A DNA stretch of 13,557 nucleotides from NCBI GenBank assembly GCA_023439605.1, contig JAEXNS010000315.1, positions 1 to 13,557 of the forward strand, given 5' to 3'. The notes below the pieces were generated by a model, which was not told the DNA's origin, made no database searches, and was given only the letters and a program-made list of their open reading frames with translations. How positions within the stretch are numbered: position 1 is the stretch's first letter; each line of letters begins with the position of its first letter. The translations under genes were made by a program, and so were the position numbers. Positions 6,022 to 13,557 of the stretch are shown here, piece after piece. The stretch is from Bacillota bacterium. Lineage in GTDB: Bacteria; Bacillota; Clostridia; Oscillospirales; Ruminococcaceae.

Positions 6022-7176
6022 ATGAACAATGTTTTTATTATAGGAAGTAAGGGTATTCCAGCTCAATATGGTGGATTTGAAACTTTTGTAGAATATTTAA
6101 CTAAATACAAAAAAAGTGAAAATATAAAATATCATGTAGCTTGCATGTCAGACAAAAAAAATGAATTTGAATACAACAAGGCAAGATGTTTTAATGTAGA
6201 AGTGCCTAATATAGGACCAGCAAAAGCAGTATATTATGATATTTTAGCTTTGCAAAATGTTATAAACTATATTGATAAAAATAAACTTGAAAACTCAATT
6301 GTTTACATTTTAGCTTGTAGAATAGGACCGTTTATAGGTTATTATAAAAATAAATTAAAAAAGTTAAAATGCAAACTTTATGTGAATCCTGATGGACACG
6401 AATGGAAAAGAGATAAATGGAATTTTATAATAAAAAAATATTGGAAGATATCCGAAAAACTTATGATCAAACATTCTGATTTAGCCGTTTGTGATTCTGT
6501 AAATATTGAAAAATATATTTTGGATTCATATATGAAATACAAACCTAAAACTAAATTTATTGCATATGGTGCAGATGTTATAAAATCTACATTAACGAAT
6601 GATGACCCTGAATTAATAAGTTGGTATAATAAACATCATCTGACAACTAAAAATTATTTTTTAGTTGTCGGTAGGTTTGTGCCTGAAAATAATTATGAAA
6701 CCATGTTAAAAGAGTTTATGATTTCAAAAACAGATAAGAATTTTGTTTTAATAAGTAATGTAGAGCATAATAAGTTTTTTGAGAAGTTGAAGGAAAATAC
6801 TTCTTTTGAAAAAGATTCAAGAATTAAATTTGTTGGAACAGTTTATAATCAAGAGTTATTGAAAAAAATACGTGAAAATGCATATGCCTATTTTCATGGT
6901 CATGAAGTAGGTGGAACAAATCCGTCTTTATTAGAATCCCTTGCATCTACAGATTTAAATTTTTTATTGGATGTGGGATTCAATAGAGAAGTTGCTGAAG
7001 ATGGTGCTTTGTATTGGAGTAAGGAAAAAGGAGTTCTTGCAGATTTAATTAATAAAAGCGATGGATTTTCTAGTGAATTTATTGAGGAAAAAGGTATAAT
7101 GTCAAAATCTAGAATAAGTGAGTTTTATAGTTGGAATAAAATTATTAATGACTATGAAAAATTATTTTTATTATAA
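6022..7176 (+). CDS. GT4 glycosyltransferase with DUF1972 domain (WchF/Cps2T-like, probable rhamnosyltransferase)
   Basis: I start at the ATG at 6022, behind AAGGCGGA; an in-frame TTG at 6019 is just possible. This gives 384 residues. The N-terminus FIIGSKGIPAQYGGFETFVE (5-24) is the signature of the DUF1972 family, with the acceptor-side GT-B fold. VNPDGHEWKRDKW follows near residue 125. The C-terminal donor-binding domain has LVVGRFVPENNYETM (near 214) and HGHEVGGTNPSLLE (292-305), the family form of the GT4 E-x-E region. The best known member, pneumococcal WchF (Cps2T), adds rhamnose in beta-1,4 linkage to lipid-linked glucose as the second step. The position right after the priming enzyme and the presence of dTDP-rhamnose genes downstream fit that role here, though the sugar is inferred. 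No transmembrane segment is seen. Confidence 0.85.
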   Translation: MNNVFIIGSKGIPAQYGGFETFVEYLTKYKKSENIKYHVACMSDKKNEFEYNKARCFNVEVPNIGPAKAVYYDILALQNVINYIDKNKLENSIVYILACRIGPFIGYYKNKLKKLKCKLYVNPDGHEWKRDKWNFIIKKYWKISEKLMIKHSDLAVCDSVNIEKYILDSYMKYKPKTKFIAYGADVIKSTLTNDDPELISWYNKHHLTTKNYFLVVGRFVPENNYETMLKEFMISKTDKNFVLISNVEHNKFFEKLKENTSFEKDSRIKFVGTVYNQELLKKIRENAYAYFHGHEVGGTNPSLLESLASTDLNFLLDVGFNREVAEDGALYWSKEKGVLADLINKSDGFSSEFIEEKGIMSKSRISEFYSWNKIINDYEKLFLL

Positions 7177-7190
7177 AAGGGTGCGTAATA

Positions 7191-8126
7191 TTGAAAATCA
7201 ATACAAATACAGTTGCAATTTGCCTTGCGACATATAATGGTGAAAAATATCTACGTGAACAGTTAGATTCAATAGTAAATCAAACACATAGTGATTGGAT
7301 TTTGTTTATTAGAGATGACGAATCGAAAGATAACACATTATATATAATTAATGAATATGAAAAAAAATATAGTGAGAAGGTATTTTTAGTTAAGGATAAT
7401 CTTAAAGCTTGTAGTTCATTTAAAAATTTTCTTTATATTTTAAATAATATAAAGAAGTATGATTTTAATTATTTTATGTTTTGTGATCAAGATGATGTAT
7501 GGAAAAAAGATAAAATTCACTTATCATTTGAAAGTATAAAAAATAAAAATGATAGACCTATATTAGTTCATACAGATTTAGAAGTTGTTAACTCCAACTT
7601 GGAAATTTTAGGCAATTCATTTTTTAAATATAGAGCATTAAATCCATACATAAAAGAAATAAATAGACTTTTAATTCAAAATAATGTTACAGGGTGCACA
7701 ATGATGTGGAATAAAAAGTTAAATGATCTTATTGATTTAAACAACATAAATATAGTTATGCATGACTGGTGGATAACATTAGTGGCTGCTATATTTGGGG
7801 AAATAATATTTATTAATAAACCAACTATCATGTACAGACAGCATGGTAACAATGTTGTTGGTGCAACTAAAGTTAATTCTATAAAGTTTATTTTTAATAG
7901 ACTTATGAAAAGTAATAAAATAAAGAAGACTATGATTGATTCAGTTGAACAAGCAAAAGAATTATTAAATTCATACAATATAAATGATGAAAGTATGAGG
8001 AATTTAATTGAAATTTATTCAAAGTTATATGAGAAAAATAAAATTACTAGAATACATAAAGTTTTTAAATATAAGTTTTTAAAGCAAGGATTTATACAGG
8101 TAATTGGAGAATTAATTTTTATATAA
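7191..8126 (+). CDS. Family 2 glycosyltransferase, RgpB-like (possible rhamnosyltransferase)
   Basis: A 311-residue GT-A enzyme starting at TTG, with AAAAGGG about eight bases upstream and no better start nearby. The nucleotide-binding half opens with AICLATYNGEKYLREQLDSI (9-28) and has RDDESKDNT (about 41-49). The metal/donor motif is CDQDDVW (98-104). The acceptor half has VTGCTMMWNK, HDWW (191-194) and YRQHGNNVVGA (215-225). This set is typical of the subfamily annotated as RgpB/alpha-rhamnosyltransferase in streptococcal and clostridial polysaccharide clusters. It would act in the cytoplasm on the lipid-linked oligosaccharide. Linkage and sugar cannot be read from sequence; rhamnose is suggested by the family and by rfbA/rfbD in the same operon. 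It follows the previous stop by 14 bases. Confidence 0.88.
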   Translation: MKINTNTVAICLATYNGEKYLREQLDSIVNQTHSDWILFIRDDESKDNTLYIINEYEKKYSEKVFLVKDNLKACSSFKNFLYILNNIKKYDFNYFMFCDQDDVWKKDKIHLSFESIKNKNDRPILVHTDLEVVNSNLEILGNSFFKYRALNPYIKEINRLLIQNNVTGCTMMWNKKLNDLIDLNNINIVMHDWWITLVAAIFGEIIFINKPTIMYRQHGNNVVGATKVNSIKFIFNRLMKSNKIKKTMIDSVEQAKELLNSYNINDESMRNLIEIYSKLYEKNKITRIHKVFKYKFLKQGFIQVIGELIFI

Positions 8127-8142
8127 TTGACTTGGAGGGGAA

Positions 8143-9462
8143 ATGATATTGAAAATTTCAACAGATAAATTAATTTTCTATTTTTTTATATTTTTTTATT
8201 CTATATTACCAGATTACTTTAGAATTGCATCTATACCAGTGTATTCATTATTTATAATATGTATATTATTTTATTATTTTTTCTTTAATAAAATAAATGT
8301 AGATTTTTTCAAAGATGTAGTGTATGCAATTTCTCTATTTACAATAACAAGATTTGTTGGTATGATTATTCATGCTGAAACTGTAACGCTCATTAGATTT
8401 TTTATAGAGCAATTTATTTTTATATTAGTAATCTCAGCTTTAATATACAAACTTAAAAATTATGAAAATGTTGCAAAAGCGTTGGTTATTTTTTCAGGAA
8501 TTGTTTGTATGTTGGGTCTAGTAGAATATTTTACAGGGTTTAATGTTTTTTCTTTGATTGAAAATTATAGTTATGGAACTCAAACTTTAGGCAGTATACC
8601 ATATTATAGATTAGGGTCAATAAGAATTGAACAATCATTTAATCATGCAATAAGCTACTCGACGTTCTTACTTATAAATATTTTTATTAATTTTTATGTT
8701 ATGGAAATTAGTAAAAGAAAAATATATAAATTTACGTTGGTTTTACTATTCATTAATTTATTTTTAACAAAAACAAGATCAGTAATTTTAATTTTAATTT
8801 TTGGACTTATTATTTTATTCTTATTTGATAAAAAATTAAAGAATAAATTCAGTTTAAAATTTTATTTATTTATTTTTCCATTAGTTATTTTTGTTATTAT
8901 TTTAATAATTTCAAATGAAAAAATAAATAAAATTTTTATTCAATACTTTTATATGCTTGCAGCAATATTTAATGATGAATATATTGGAACTATAAAAGGT
9001 ATTGATGATCCTACGGTATATAGAATGGGTTTATTTAAAGAGGTACTTAATGTTTTAAAAGGTAATTATCTATTTGGCATAGGACTATCAAGAACAGACA
9101 TTATAAAAATACCTTTTTATAATTTGCAACACGATGTTTATATTTATAATAACTCTATAGACAATACTTTCTTGAGAGAGTTTTCTAAATATGGGTTTGT
9201 TGGTGTTTTTGGATATGTCGCATTTTACATATTCTTTTTTATAAAAAGTGTTGTGGGCTATTTTAAAAATAAGGAAATAAAGTTTTATAAGTATTTTTCT
9301 ATAATTACTTTATTGTATATGATGGTTTTATTTACTTTTCCTCAAATGTATGAATATCGTGTATACTATATTTTGATTTGTATTTTTATTTGTATTCAAA
9401 AAAATGAAAAAAGTGTTATAAAAGGAGAAAATAATGGTATCTGTTGTAATTCCTGTTTATAA
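8143..9462 (+). CDS. wzy: Repeat-unit polymerase (Wzy / O-antigen ligase family membrane protein)
   Basis: A 439-residue polytopic membrane protein. By eye there are 11-12 hydrophobic segments (for example 11-30, 58-77, 84-103, 113-131, 195-228, 240-258, 350-375, 382-418). A large extracytoplasmic loop spans about 259-349. TKTRSVILILIFGLI (209-223) corresponds to the 'GSRG/TxSR' segment of the family. The loop carries YLFGIGLSRTD (309-319) and DNTFLREFSKYG (340-351), as in Wzy/WaaL proteins. In a locus with a lipid-linked primer and glycosyltransferases the polymerase role is more likely than ligation. It would join flipped repeat units on the outer face of the membrane. The start is uncertain: ATG 8143 is only a few bases from GGAGGGG, and TTG 8149 has better spacing. 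Its last 29 bases overlap the next gene. The coding sequence is extremely AT-rich. Confidence 0.85.
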   Translation: MILKISTDKLIFYFFIFFYSILPDYFRIASIPVYSLFIICILFYYFFFNKINVDFFKDVVYAISLFTITRFVGMIIHAETVTLIRFFIEQFIFILVISALIYKLKNYENVAKALVIFSGIVCMLGLVEYFTGFNVFSLIENYSYGTQTLGSIPYYRLGSIRIEQSFNHAISYSTFLLINIFINFYVMEISKRKIYKFTLVLLFINLFLTKTRSVILILIFGLIILFLFDKKLKNKFSLKFYLFIFPLVIFVIILIISNEKINKIFIQYFYMLAAIFNDEYIGTIKGIDDPTVYRMGLFKEVLNVLKGNYLFGIGLSRTDIIKIPFYNLQHDVYIYNNSIDNTFLREFSKYGFVGVFGYVAFYIFFFIKSVVGYFKNKEIKFYKYFSIITLLYMMVLFTFPQMYEYRVYYILICIFICIQKNEKSVIKGENNGICCNSCL

Positions 9463-10288
9463 TAGACAAAACACTATTAGAAATTCAATTTTAAGCGTTC
9501 TTGATCAAGTTGGATTTGATTTAGAAATAATTGTAGTGGATGATTTTTCTACAGATAATACAAAGGAGGAGGTATTATCTATTAATGATGATAGAGTGAA
9601 ATATTTTAAATTGACGAAAAATTCTGGTGCATGTGTCGCTAGAAACTATGGTATACAAAAATCAAAAGGTGAGTATATTGCTTTTCAAGATAGTGATGAT
9701 ATTTGGCTTCCAAATAAATTGGAAAAACAAATAAATAAACTTAAAGAAGTAAATACAGATATTATTTCATGTTCAATGATTGCGAATAATGGTGAAATGA
9801 CATGGTTTGTGCCAAATATAAAAAATATTTACAATAAATTTATAAATATTCAGGATGTTTTAAGACATAGTTTTATTAGTACACAAACTATCTTGGCAAA
9901 AAGAAAAGTTTTTGTTTTAAATTTATTTGATGAAAATATGCCGAGAATGCAAGATTGGGATTTTATTTTACGTGCTGTTCAAAATAGTAAATTATATTTC
10001 ATGGAGGATAGATTAGTGGAGCAATTTATTCAAAATGATAGTATAACTTCAAATCCCAAAAAGGGGATAATTGCTTTGGATTTGATATATGAAAAATACA
10101 GAAATTTATTTGATAACGATAAAATTGCATTAAGTAATTTATGGGACAATTATCTGTATTTATTGACATTAAAAAAAGAATATAATAAAATTCCTAAAAT
10201 TGCTTTTAAATCTTTGAAAGCAAATTTTAAAATTAAAAGACTATTTAAATATTTATTGACAATCTTTAGAATTTATAAGCCGAAATAA
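9434..10288 (+). CDS. Family 2 glycosyltransferase
   Basis: 284 residues with a classic GT-A start, VSVVIPVYNRQNTIRNSI (2-19), then IIVVDDFSTDNT (32-43), SGACVARNYGI (64-74) and the metal/donor motif QDSDDIW (85-91). DWDFILRA (174-181) is the ED/D-type catalytic-base region. There are no membrane helices; the C-terminal 50 residues are strongly basic, which may help membrane association. The ATG lies inside the end of the polymerase gene (29-base overlap, different frame). An AAAGGAG site six bases upstream also lies in that gene, so translation of the two is probably coupled. The substrate is unknown. It is most likely one of the enzymes that extend the repeat unit on the cytoplasmic face. 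Confidence 0.88.
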   Translation: MVSVVIPVYNRQNTIRNSILSVLDQVGFDLEIIVVDDFSTDNTKEEVLSINDDRVKYFKLTKNSGACVARNYGIQKSKGEYIAFQDSDDIWLPNKLEKQINKLKEVNTDIISCSMIANNGEMTWFVPNIKNIYNKFINIQDVLRHSFISTQTILAKRKVFVLNLFDENMPRMQDWDFILRAVQNSKLYFMEDRLVEQFIQNDSITSNPKKGIIALDLIYEKYRNLFDNDKIALSNLWDNYLYLLTLKKEYNKIPKIAFKSLKANFKIKRLFKYLLTIFRIYKPK

Positions 10289-10317
10289 AAATATATATGT
10301 TATGTGTGGTGATTTAA

Positions 10318-11211
10318 TTGGAAATGAAAAAAATTGATATTGCGTATATTGTTTTAAATTATATGGCATATCAGGAAACCATTAAATGTGTTGAATATAT
10401 AAATAAAAATTCTGATACTAAAGATTATATAATTGTTGTAATTGATAATAATTCTCATAATGATTCATATGAAAAATTAAAAGATATTTTTTGTGAAGAA
10501 AAAAAATTAGTACTAATAAAAAACAGCAAAAATTTAGGTTTCGCTAAAGGAAATAATGTTGGAATTAATTATGTTTTAAACAATTTTATCTTTGATTATA
10601 TTGCTGTTTTGAATAATGATGTATATTTACTAGAAAAAAATTTATTAAAGAAAATAGAAGAAGAAAAAAAGAATTCAAACTTTTCAGTTTTGGGTCCACT
10701 TATTTTGACTGCAGATGGTAGATATGATTCAAATCCTGTAGAAATAATTAATGATTTAAAAAATTTAAATTGCTTAGTTAAACAAATAAAAAAAGAATTG
10801 ATCTTTATAAATTTGAAATTATATAGAATATATAATTTCTATATGCGATTTATTTATTTTGTTAAAAATAAAATAAATAAATCATCAAAAAAAGTTATTT
10901 ATGAACGAAAAGAAAATGTAAAATTACATGGTTCATTTTTGGTGTTTAGTAAAAATTATTTTAATATATTTGATGGATTTGACGATAGAACTTTTTTATA
11001 TTTAGAAGAGGATATATTATATTTTAATTTAATGAATAACAACATGATAAACGTTTTTTGTCCGGATATAATTGTATATCACAAAGAAGATGCATCTACA
11101 AATATGATTAACAAAAATCCAATAGAAAAAGTAAAATTTATTTATGAAAATCACCTTAAATCTGCAGATGTTTTAATTGATATTATTAACAAAAAAAATC
11201 ATATGGAGTAA
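10318..11211 (+). CDS. Family 2 glycosyltransferase, WbbL/rhamnosyltransferase type
   Basis: 297 residues from the TTG at 10318, chosen because GGTGAT sits five bases upstream; ATG 10324 is the alternative and removes only two residues. IAYIVLNYMAYQETIKCVE (8-26) and VVIDNNSHNDS (40-50) open the GT-A fold. KNLGFAKGNNVGI (71-83) and VLNNDV (97-102) mark the subfamily in which the donor motif is NND instead of DxD. LHGSFLVFSK (203-212), FLYLEEDILYF (226-236) and YHKEDAST (254-261) complete it. WbbL-type rhamnosyltransferases have this layout, but the family also transfers other sugars. A lysine-rich stretch near 155-198 is unusually long and may contact the membrane. The stop codon overlaps the ribosome site of the next gene. 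Confidence 0.85.
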   Translation: MEMKKIDIAYIVLNYMAYQETIKCVEYINKNSDTKDYIIVVIDNNSHNDSYEKLKDIFCEEKKLVLIKNSKNLGFAKGNNVGINYVLNNFIFDYIAVLNNDVYLLEKNLLKKIEEEKKNSNFSVLGPLILTADGRYDSNPVEIINDLKNLNCLVKQIKKELIFINLKLYRIYNFYMRFIYFVKNKINKSSKKVIYERKENVKLHGSFLVFSKNYFNIFDGFDDRTFLYLEEDILYFNLMNNNMINVFCPDIIVYHKEDASTNMINKNPIEKVKFIYENHLKSADVLIDIINKKNHME

Positions 11212-11214
11212 AAA

Positions 11215-12363
11215 ATGAAGATATTAGCTTTTTATTTACCGCAATTTCATCAAATACCTGAAAATGATGTATGGTGGGGTGAAGGATTTACAGAATGGAC
11301 AAATACTAAAAAAACGAATCCTCTTTTTAAAAATCATTATCAACCCAAAATTCCTCTAAACAAAAATTACTATGATTTATCTAAAATGGATACATTGTTG
11401 TGGCAGGCAGAATTAGCAAATAAATATGGCATTCATGGTTTTGTTTTTTATCATTATTGGTTTAAAGATGGAAAGAAATTACTTGAAAAGCCAGCAGAAA
11501 TGCTTTTAGAAAATAAAGAATTAAAAACAAAGTTTTGTTTTTCTTGGGCAAACGAACCATGGTCAAGAAGATGGGATGGTAGTGAAACTGAGATTTTAAT
11601 GCCTCAAGAATATGGAGAAAAAAAAGAGTGGAAAATGCATTTCGACTATCTTTTAAAATTTTTTAAAGATAGTAGGTATATTTTTGTCAATAATAAACCC
11701 TTATTCATTATATATAAACCTGATTTAATACCTAATTGTAATGAGATGATGGATCATTGGAATGAATTGGCTTTGGAAAATAATTTAAATGGAATTACAT
11801 TTATTTCACAACATGCTTCTTTTTTTTCTAATAAATGCAAAGATATGAAATTTGATTACAATATTCTTTTCGAACCAGGTTATACGCTTATAACACATCA
11901 AAATATTAAAAATAAAAAAGAAAAACTAAAAATAATAATGAAAAACCCATTAGTTTTTTTTGAAATTAAGAAAAATAATTTTGCAAAAAGATTTTATTCA
12001 AAAAAAGAATTAAATATCATGAATTTTGGTCGATATAATTACGATGTAATATGGAAAGCAATAATAAATCGAAAAAATAATGACAAGAAAACATTACAGG
12101 GTGGATTTGTTGATTGGGATAATTCCCCTAGAATAGGTAAAAGAGCACTCGTTTTTCATGGTAGTACCCCTGAAAAATTTCAAAAATATCTATCTTTATT
12201 AATAAAAAAATTAAAAAAGGAAAATAAGGATCTGCTGTTTATAACTGCCTGGAATGAATGGGCAGAAGGAAGTTATCTTGAGCCAGATGAAAAGCATAAA
12301 TATAAATATCTGGAAGCTGTTAAAAATGCTTTAATTGAAAATGGTGAAGGATTAAAGAGTTAA
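11215..12363 (+). CDS. WbsX/GH99-like domain protein (polysaccharide biosynthesis)
   Basis: 382 residues with the full signature of the WbsX family (PF14307, related to GH99 endo-mannosidases). The motifs are ILAFYLPQFHQIPEND (3-18), WWGEGFTEWTN (20-30), GFVFYHYWF (near 76-84), WANEPW (111-116) and WNEWAEG (346-352) near the end, followed by YLEPD. Acidic residues in WANEPW and WNEWAEG are the likely active-site candidates. There is no signal peptide, so it is probably cytoplasmic. That argues against degradation of exported polymer and for a role during assembly. Family members occur inside O-antigen and capsule loci, sometimes fused to glycosyltransferases, but their reaction is not settled. 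ATG 11215 starts 3 bases after the previous stop, using GGAG (11205-11208) in the last codons of the upstream gene. Confidence 0.88.
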   Translation: MKILAFYLPQFHQIPENDVWWGEGFTEWTNTKKTNPLFKNHYQPKIPLNKNYYDLSKMDTLLWQAELANKYGIHGFVFYHYWFKDGKKLLEKPAEMLLENKELKTKFCFSWANEPWSRRWDGSETEILMPQEYGEKKEWKMHFDYLLKFFKDSRYIFVNNKPLFIIYKPDLIPNCNEMMDHWNELALENNLNGITFISQHASFFSNKCKDMKFDYNILFEPGYTLITHQNIKNKKEKLKIIMKNPLVFFEIKKNNFAKRFYSKKELNIMNFGRYNYDVIWKAIINRKNNDKKTLQGGFVDWDNSPRIGKRALVFHGSTPEKFQKYLSLLIKKLKKENKDLLFITAWNEWAEGSYLEPDEKHKYKYLEAVKNALIENGEGLKS

Positions 12364-12445
12364 CTTACTACTGTTTTTTACAATTAACACAAATAATAGT
12401 GGTAAAAAATATTTATTATTTAATTAATTATTTTGGAGGTCTATA
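12364..12445. other. Gap before rfbA with weak hairpin
   Basis: 82 bases, the longest gap inside the operon. TTACTACT (12365-12372) can pair with AGTGGTAA (12398-12405), with one T-G pair and slight extension, around a large loop. The stem is followed by A-rich rather than T-rich sequence, so it is not a convincing terminator. No promoter with proper spacing is seen. An AT palindrome centred on TTAATTAA and a good GGAGG site for rfbA follow. The gap may mark the junction between the variable cluster core and the conserved dTDP-rhamnose genes. Confidence 0.4.
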
Positions 12446-13330
12446 ATGAAAGGAATTATATTAGCTGGAGGATCAGGAACAAGATTATATCCATTAACAA
12501 TGATAACTAGCAAACAACTACTACCAGTTTACGACAAACCTATGGTTTATTATCCTTTGTCCATTTTAATGCTTGCAGGAATAAAAGAAATTCTTATAAT
12601 TTCAACACCTACAGATTTGCCAAATTTCGAAAAACTATTAGGTGATGGTTCTGATTTTGGAATTAAACTTTCATACAAAGTTCAACCATCACCAGATGGC
12701 CTTGCTCAAGCTTTTATTTTGGGCGAAGAATTTATCGGTTCTGATAGTTGTGCAATGATTCTTGGAGATAATATTTTTTATGGAAATGGATTATCTTCAA
12801 TTCTTAAATCAGCAGTAAAAAATGCAGAGGAAAATAATCGTGCAAGTGTATTCGGTTATTACGTAGAAGATCCAGAGCGTTTTGGAATAGTTGAGTTTGA
12901 TAAAAATGAAAAAGTTATTTCTGTTGAAGAAAAACCGTCTGATCCAAAATCAAATTATGCTATTACTGGATTGTATTTTTATAATAACAAAGTTGTAGAA
13001 TACGCAAAAAATTTGAAACCATCTGCTAGAGGAGAGTTAGAAATCACTGATTTAAACCGATTGTATTTAAATGAAGATAAATTAGATGTAAAATTATTAA
13101 GAAGAGGGTTTGCTTGGTTCGATACTGGAACTATGGATAGTTTAATTGACACTGCCGATTTTGTTCGTATGATTGAACAGAGACAGGGTATAAAAATATC
13201 AGCAATAGAAGAAATTGCATATAGAAATGGTTGGATAGACAGAGATAAATTACTCAGTATTTCAGAGAAATATGGCAAGTCAACTTATGGATTACATTTG
13301 AAGAAAGTTGCTGAAGGGAAAATAATATAA
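12446..13330 (+). CDS. rfbA: Glucose-1-phosphate thymidylyltransferase
   Basis: 294 residues, the normal length for RmlA/RfbA. It makes dTDP-glucose from dTTP and glucose-1-phosphate, the first step of dTDP-L-rhamnose synthesis in the cytoplasm. The nucleotide-binding loop is LAGGSGTRLYPLT (6-18), followed by SKQLLPVYDKPM (22-33), LGDNIFYG (106-113, D108 a metal ligand), VEEKPSDPKS (160-169), GLYFY (175-179) and FAWFDTGT (222-229, D226 the second metal ligand). All key residues are present. ATG 12446 has TTGGAGG at good spacing. The stop codon directly abuts the start of rfbD. Its base composition looks less AT-rich than the preceding glycosyltransferase genes, as expected for a conserved housekeeping-type sugar gene. 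It supplies the donor for the probable rhamnosyltransferases upstream. Confidence 0.96.
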   Translation: MKGIILAGGSGTRLYPLTMITSKQLLPVYDKPMVYYPLSILMLAGIKEILIISTPTDLPNFEKLLGDGSDFGIKLSYKVQPSPDGLAQAFILGEEFIGSDSCAMILGDNIFYGNGLSSILKSAVKNAEENNRASVFGYYVEDPERFGIVEFDKNEKVISVEEKPSDPKSNYAITGLYFYNNKVVEYAKNLKPSARGELEITDLNRLYLNEDKLDVKLLRRGFAWFDTGTMDSLIDTADFVRMIEQRQGIKISAIEEIAYRNGWIDRDKLLSISEKYGKSTYGLHLKKVAEGKII

Positions 13331-13557
13331 ATGAGAATATTACTTATAGGGTCAAAAGGTCAGTTAGGCACACAGTTTTCTAAGACTTTGAAATTAGGTA
13401 AAACAGAATTAGGTAGTATTGATTCTGTTTTAGAAAATACAGTTATCTTTGAAGTTGATGTTGACGAGTTGGATATAACAGATATATCAGCAACATCTGA
13501 ATATTTTAAAAAAAATAATTTTGACATTGTTATTAATTGTGCTGCGTATACAAATGT
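13331..13557 (+). CDS. rfbD: dTDP-4-dehydrorhamnose reductase (N-terminal part, runs off the window)
   Basis: Only the first 75 codons are visible. The protein opens MRILLIGSKGQLGTQF, with the Rossmann NAD(P)-binding loop GSKGQLG (7-13). ELDITDISATSEYFKKN and FDIVINCAAYTNV follow. The GQLG loop and the NCAAYTNV strand are characteristic of RfbD/RmlD rather than RfbB. A TELGSIDSVLENTVIFEVDV-like insertion before the 'DELDIT' segment is seen in clostridial RfbD proteins. The enzyme performs the last step, the NAD(P)H-dependent reduction to dTDP-L-rhamnose. ATG 13331 follows the rfbA stop with no spacing, and the only Shine-Dalgarno-like run (AAGGGAA, 13314-13320) is rather far, so translation is likely coupled to rfbA. 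rfbC and rfbB are not between rfbA and rfbD here. Confidence 0.9.
   Translation, partial: MRILLIGSKGQLGTQFSKTLKLGKTELGSIDSVLENTVIFEVDVDELDITDISATSEYFKKNNFDIVINCAAYTN

Noticed and set aside
12365..12405. Intrinsic terminator before rfbA
   Set aside because: The stem is weak with a large loop and is followed by A-rich, not T-rich, sequence; rfbA is more likely co-transcribed with the genes before it.

Overview
The window looks like chromosomal DNA from a low-GC Gram-positive bacterium, most likely a clostridium or a Lachnospiraceae-like gut or rumen Firmicute. The signs are very AT-rich sequence, strong GGAGG-type ribosome binding sites, frequent TTG starts, near-consensus sigma-A promoters, and protein families typical of that group. 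Every gene I can support is on the + strand.

Left part (1-4879): a hairpin-dense non-coding block (50-137) is followed by a large protein. This protein fuses a degenerate RecA/KaiC-like domain to the ATP-grasp (PPDK_N) domain of PEP synthase and a conserved C-terminal domain, and it lacks the rest of PEP synthase. Next is a 360-base intergenic region. It holds two diverged copies of an unidentified hairpin element, and between them a good promoter whose spacer contains a perfect 8-2-8 palindrome. The promoter serves an 'AAA-ATPase-like plus PD-(D/E)XK nuclease' protein (AAA-ATPase_like/DUF1703 family) whose Walker A serine is replaced by leucine. A strong intrinsic terminator closes this gene.

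Right part (5043-13557): a near-consensus promoter and a leader of about 200 nt open a long co-directional surface polysaccharide (capsule/EPS) operon. Its order is a priming phosphoglycosyl transferase, a DUF1972/WchF-type GT4 (likely rhamnosyltransferase), an RgpB-like GT2, a Wzy/O-antigen-ligase-type polymerase, two more GT2 enzymes, a WbsX/GH99-like protein, rfbA, and the first 75 codons of rfbD running off the end. Gaps are short or overlapping, so the genes are probably co-transcribed and partly translationally coupled. The expected logic is Wzx/Wzy-dependent. The primer puts a sugar-1-phosphate on undecaprenyl phosphate, the glycosyltransferases extend it using dTDP-rhamnose among other donors, and Wzy polymerises the flipped units. 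No Wzx flippase, chain-length regulator/tyrosine kinase, rfbB or rfbC is visible here; they would have to lie downstream or elsewhere. The middle of the cluster looks more AT-rich than the priming enzyme and rfbA at its ends, the usual pattern of an exchangeable serotype-specific core.

I do not see a clear new multi-gene system. The least explained items are the paired hairpin element, the palindrome inside the promoter before the altered ATPase, and the pseudo-KaiC/PEP-synthase fusion.
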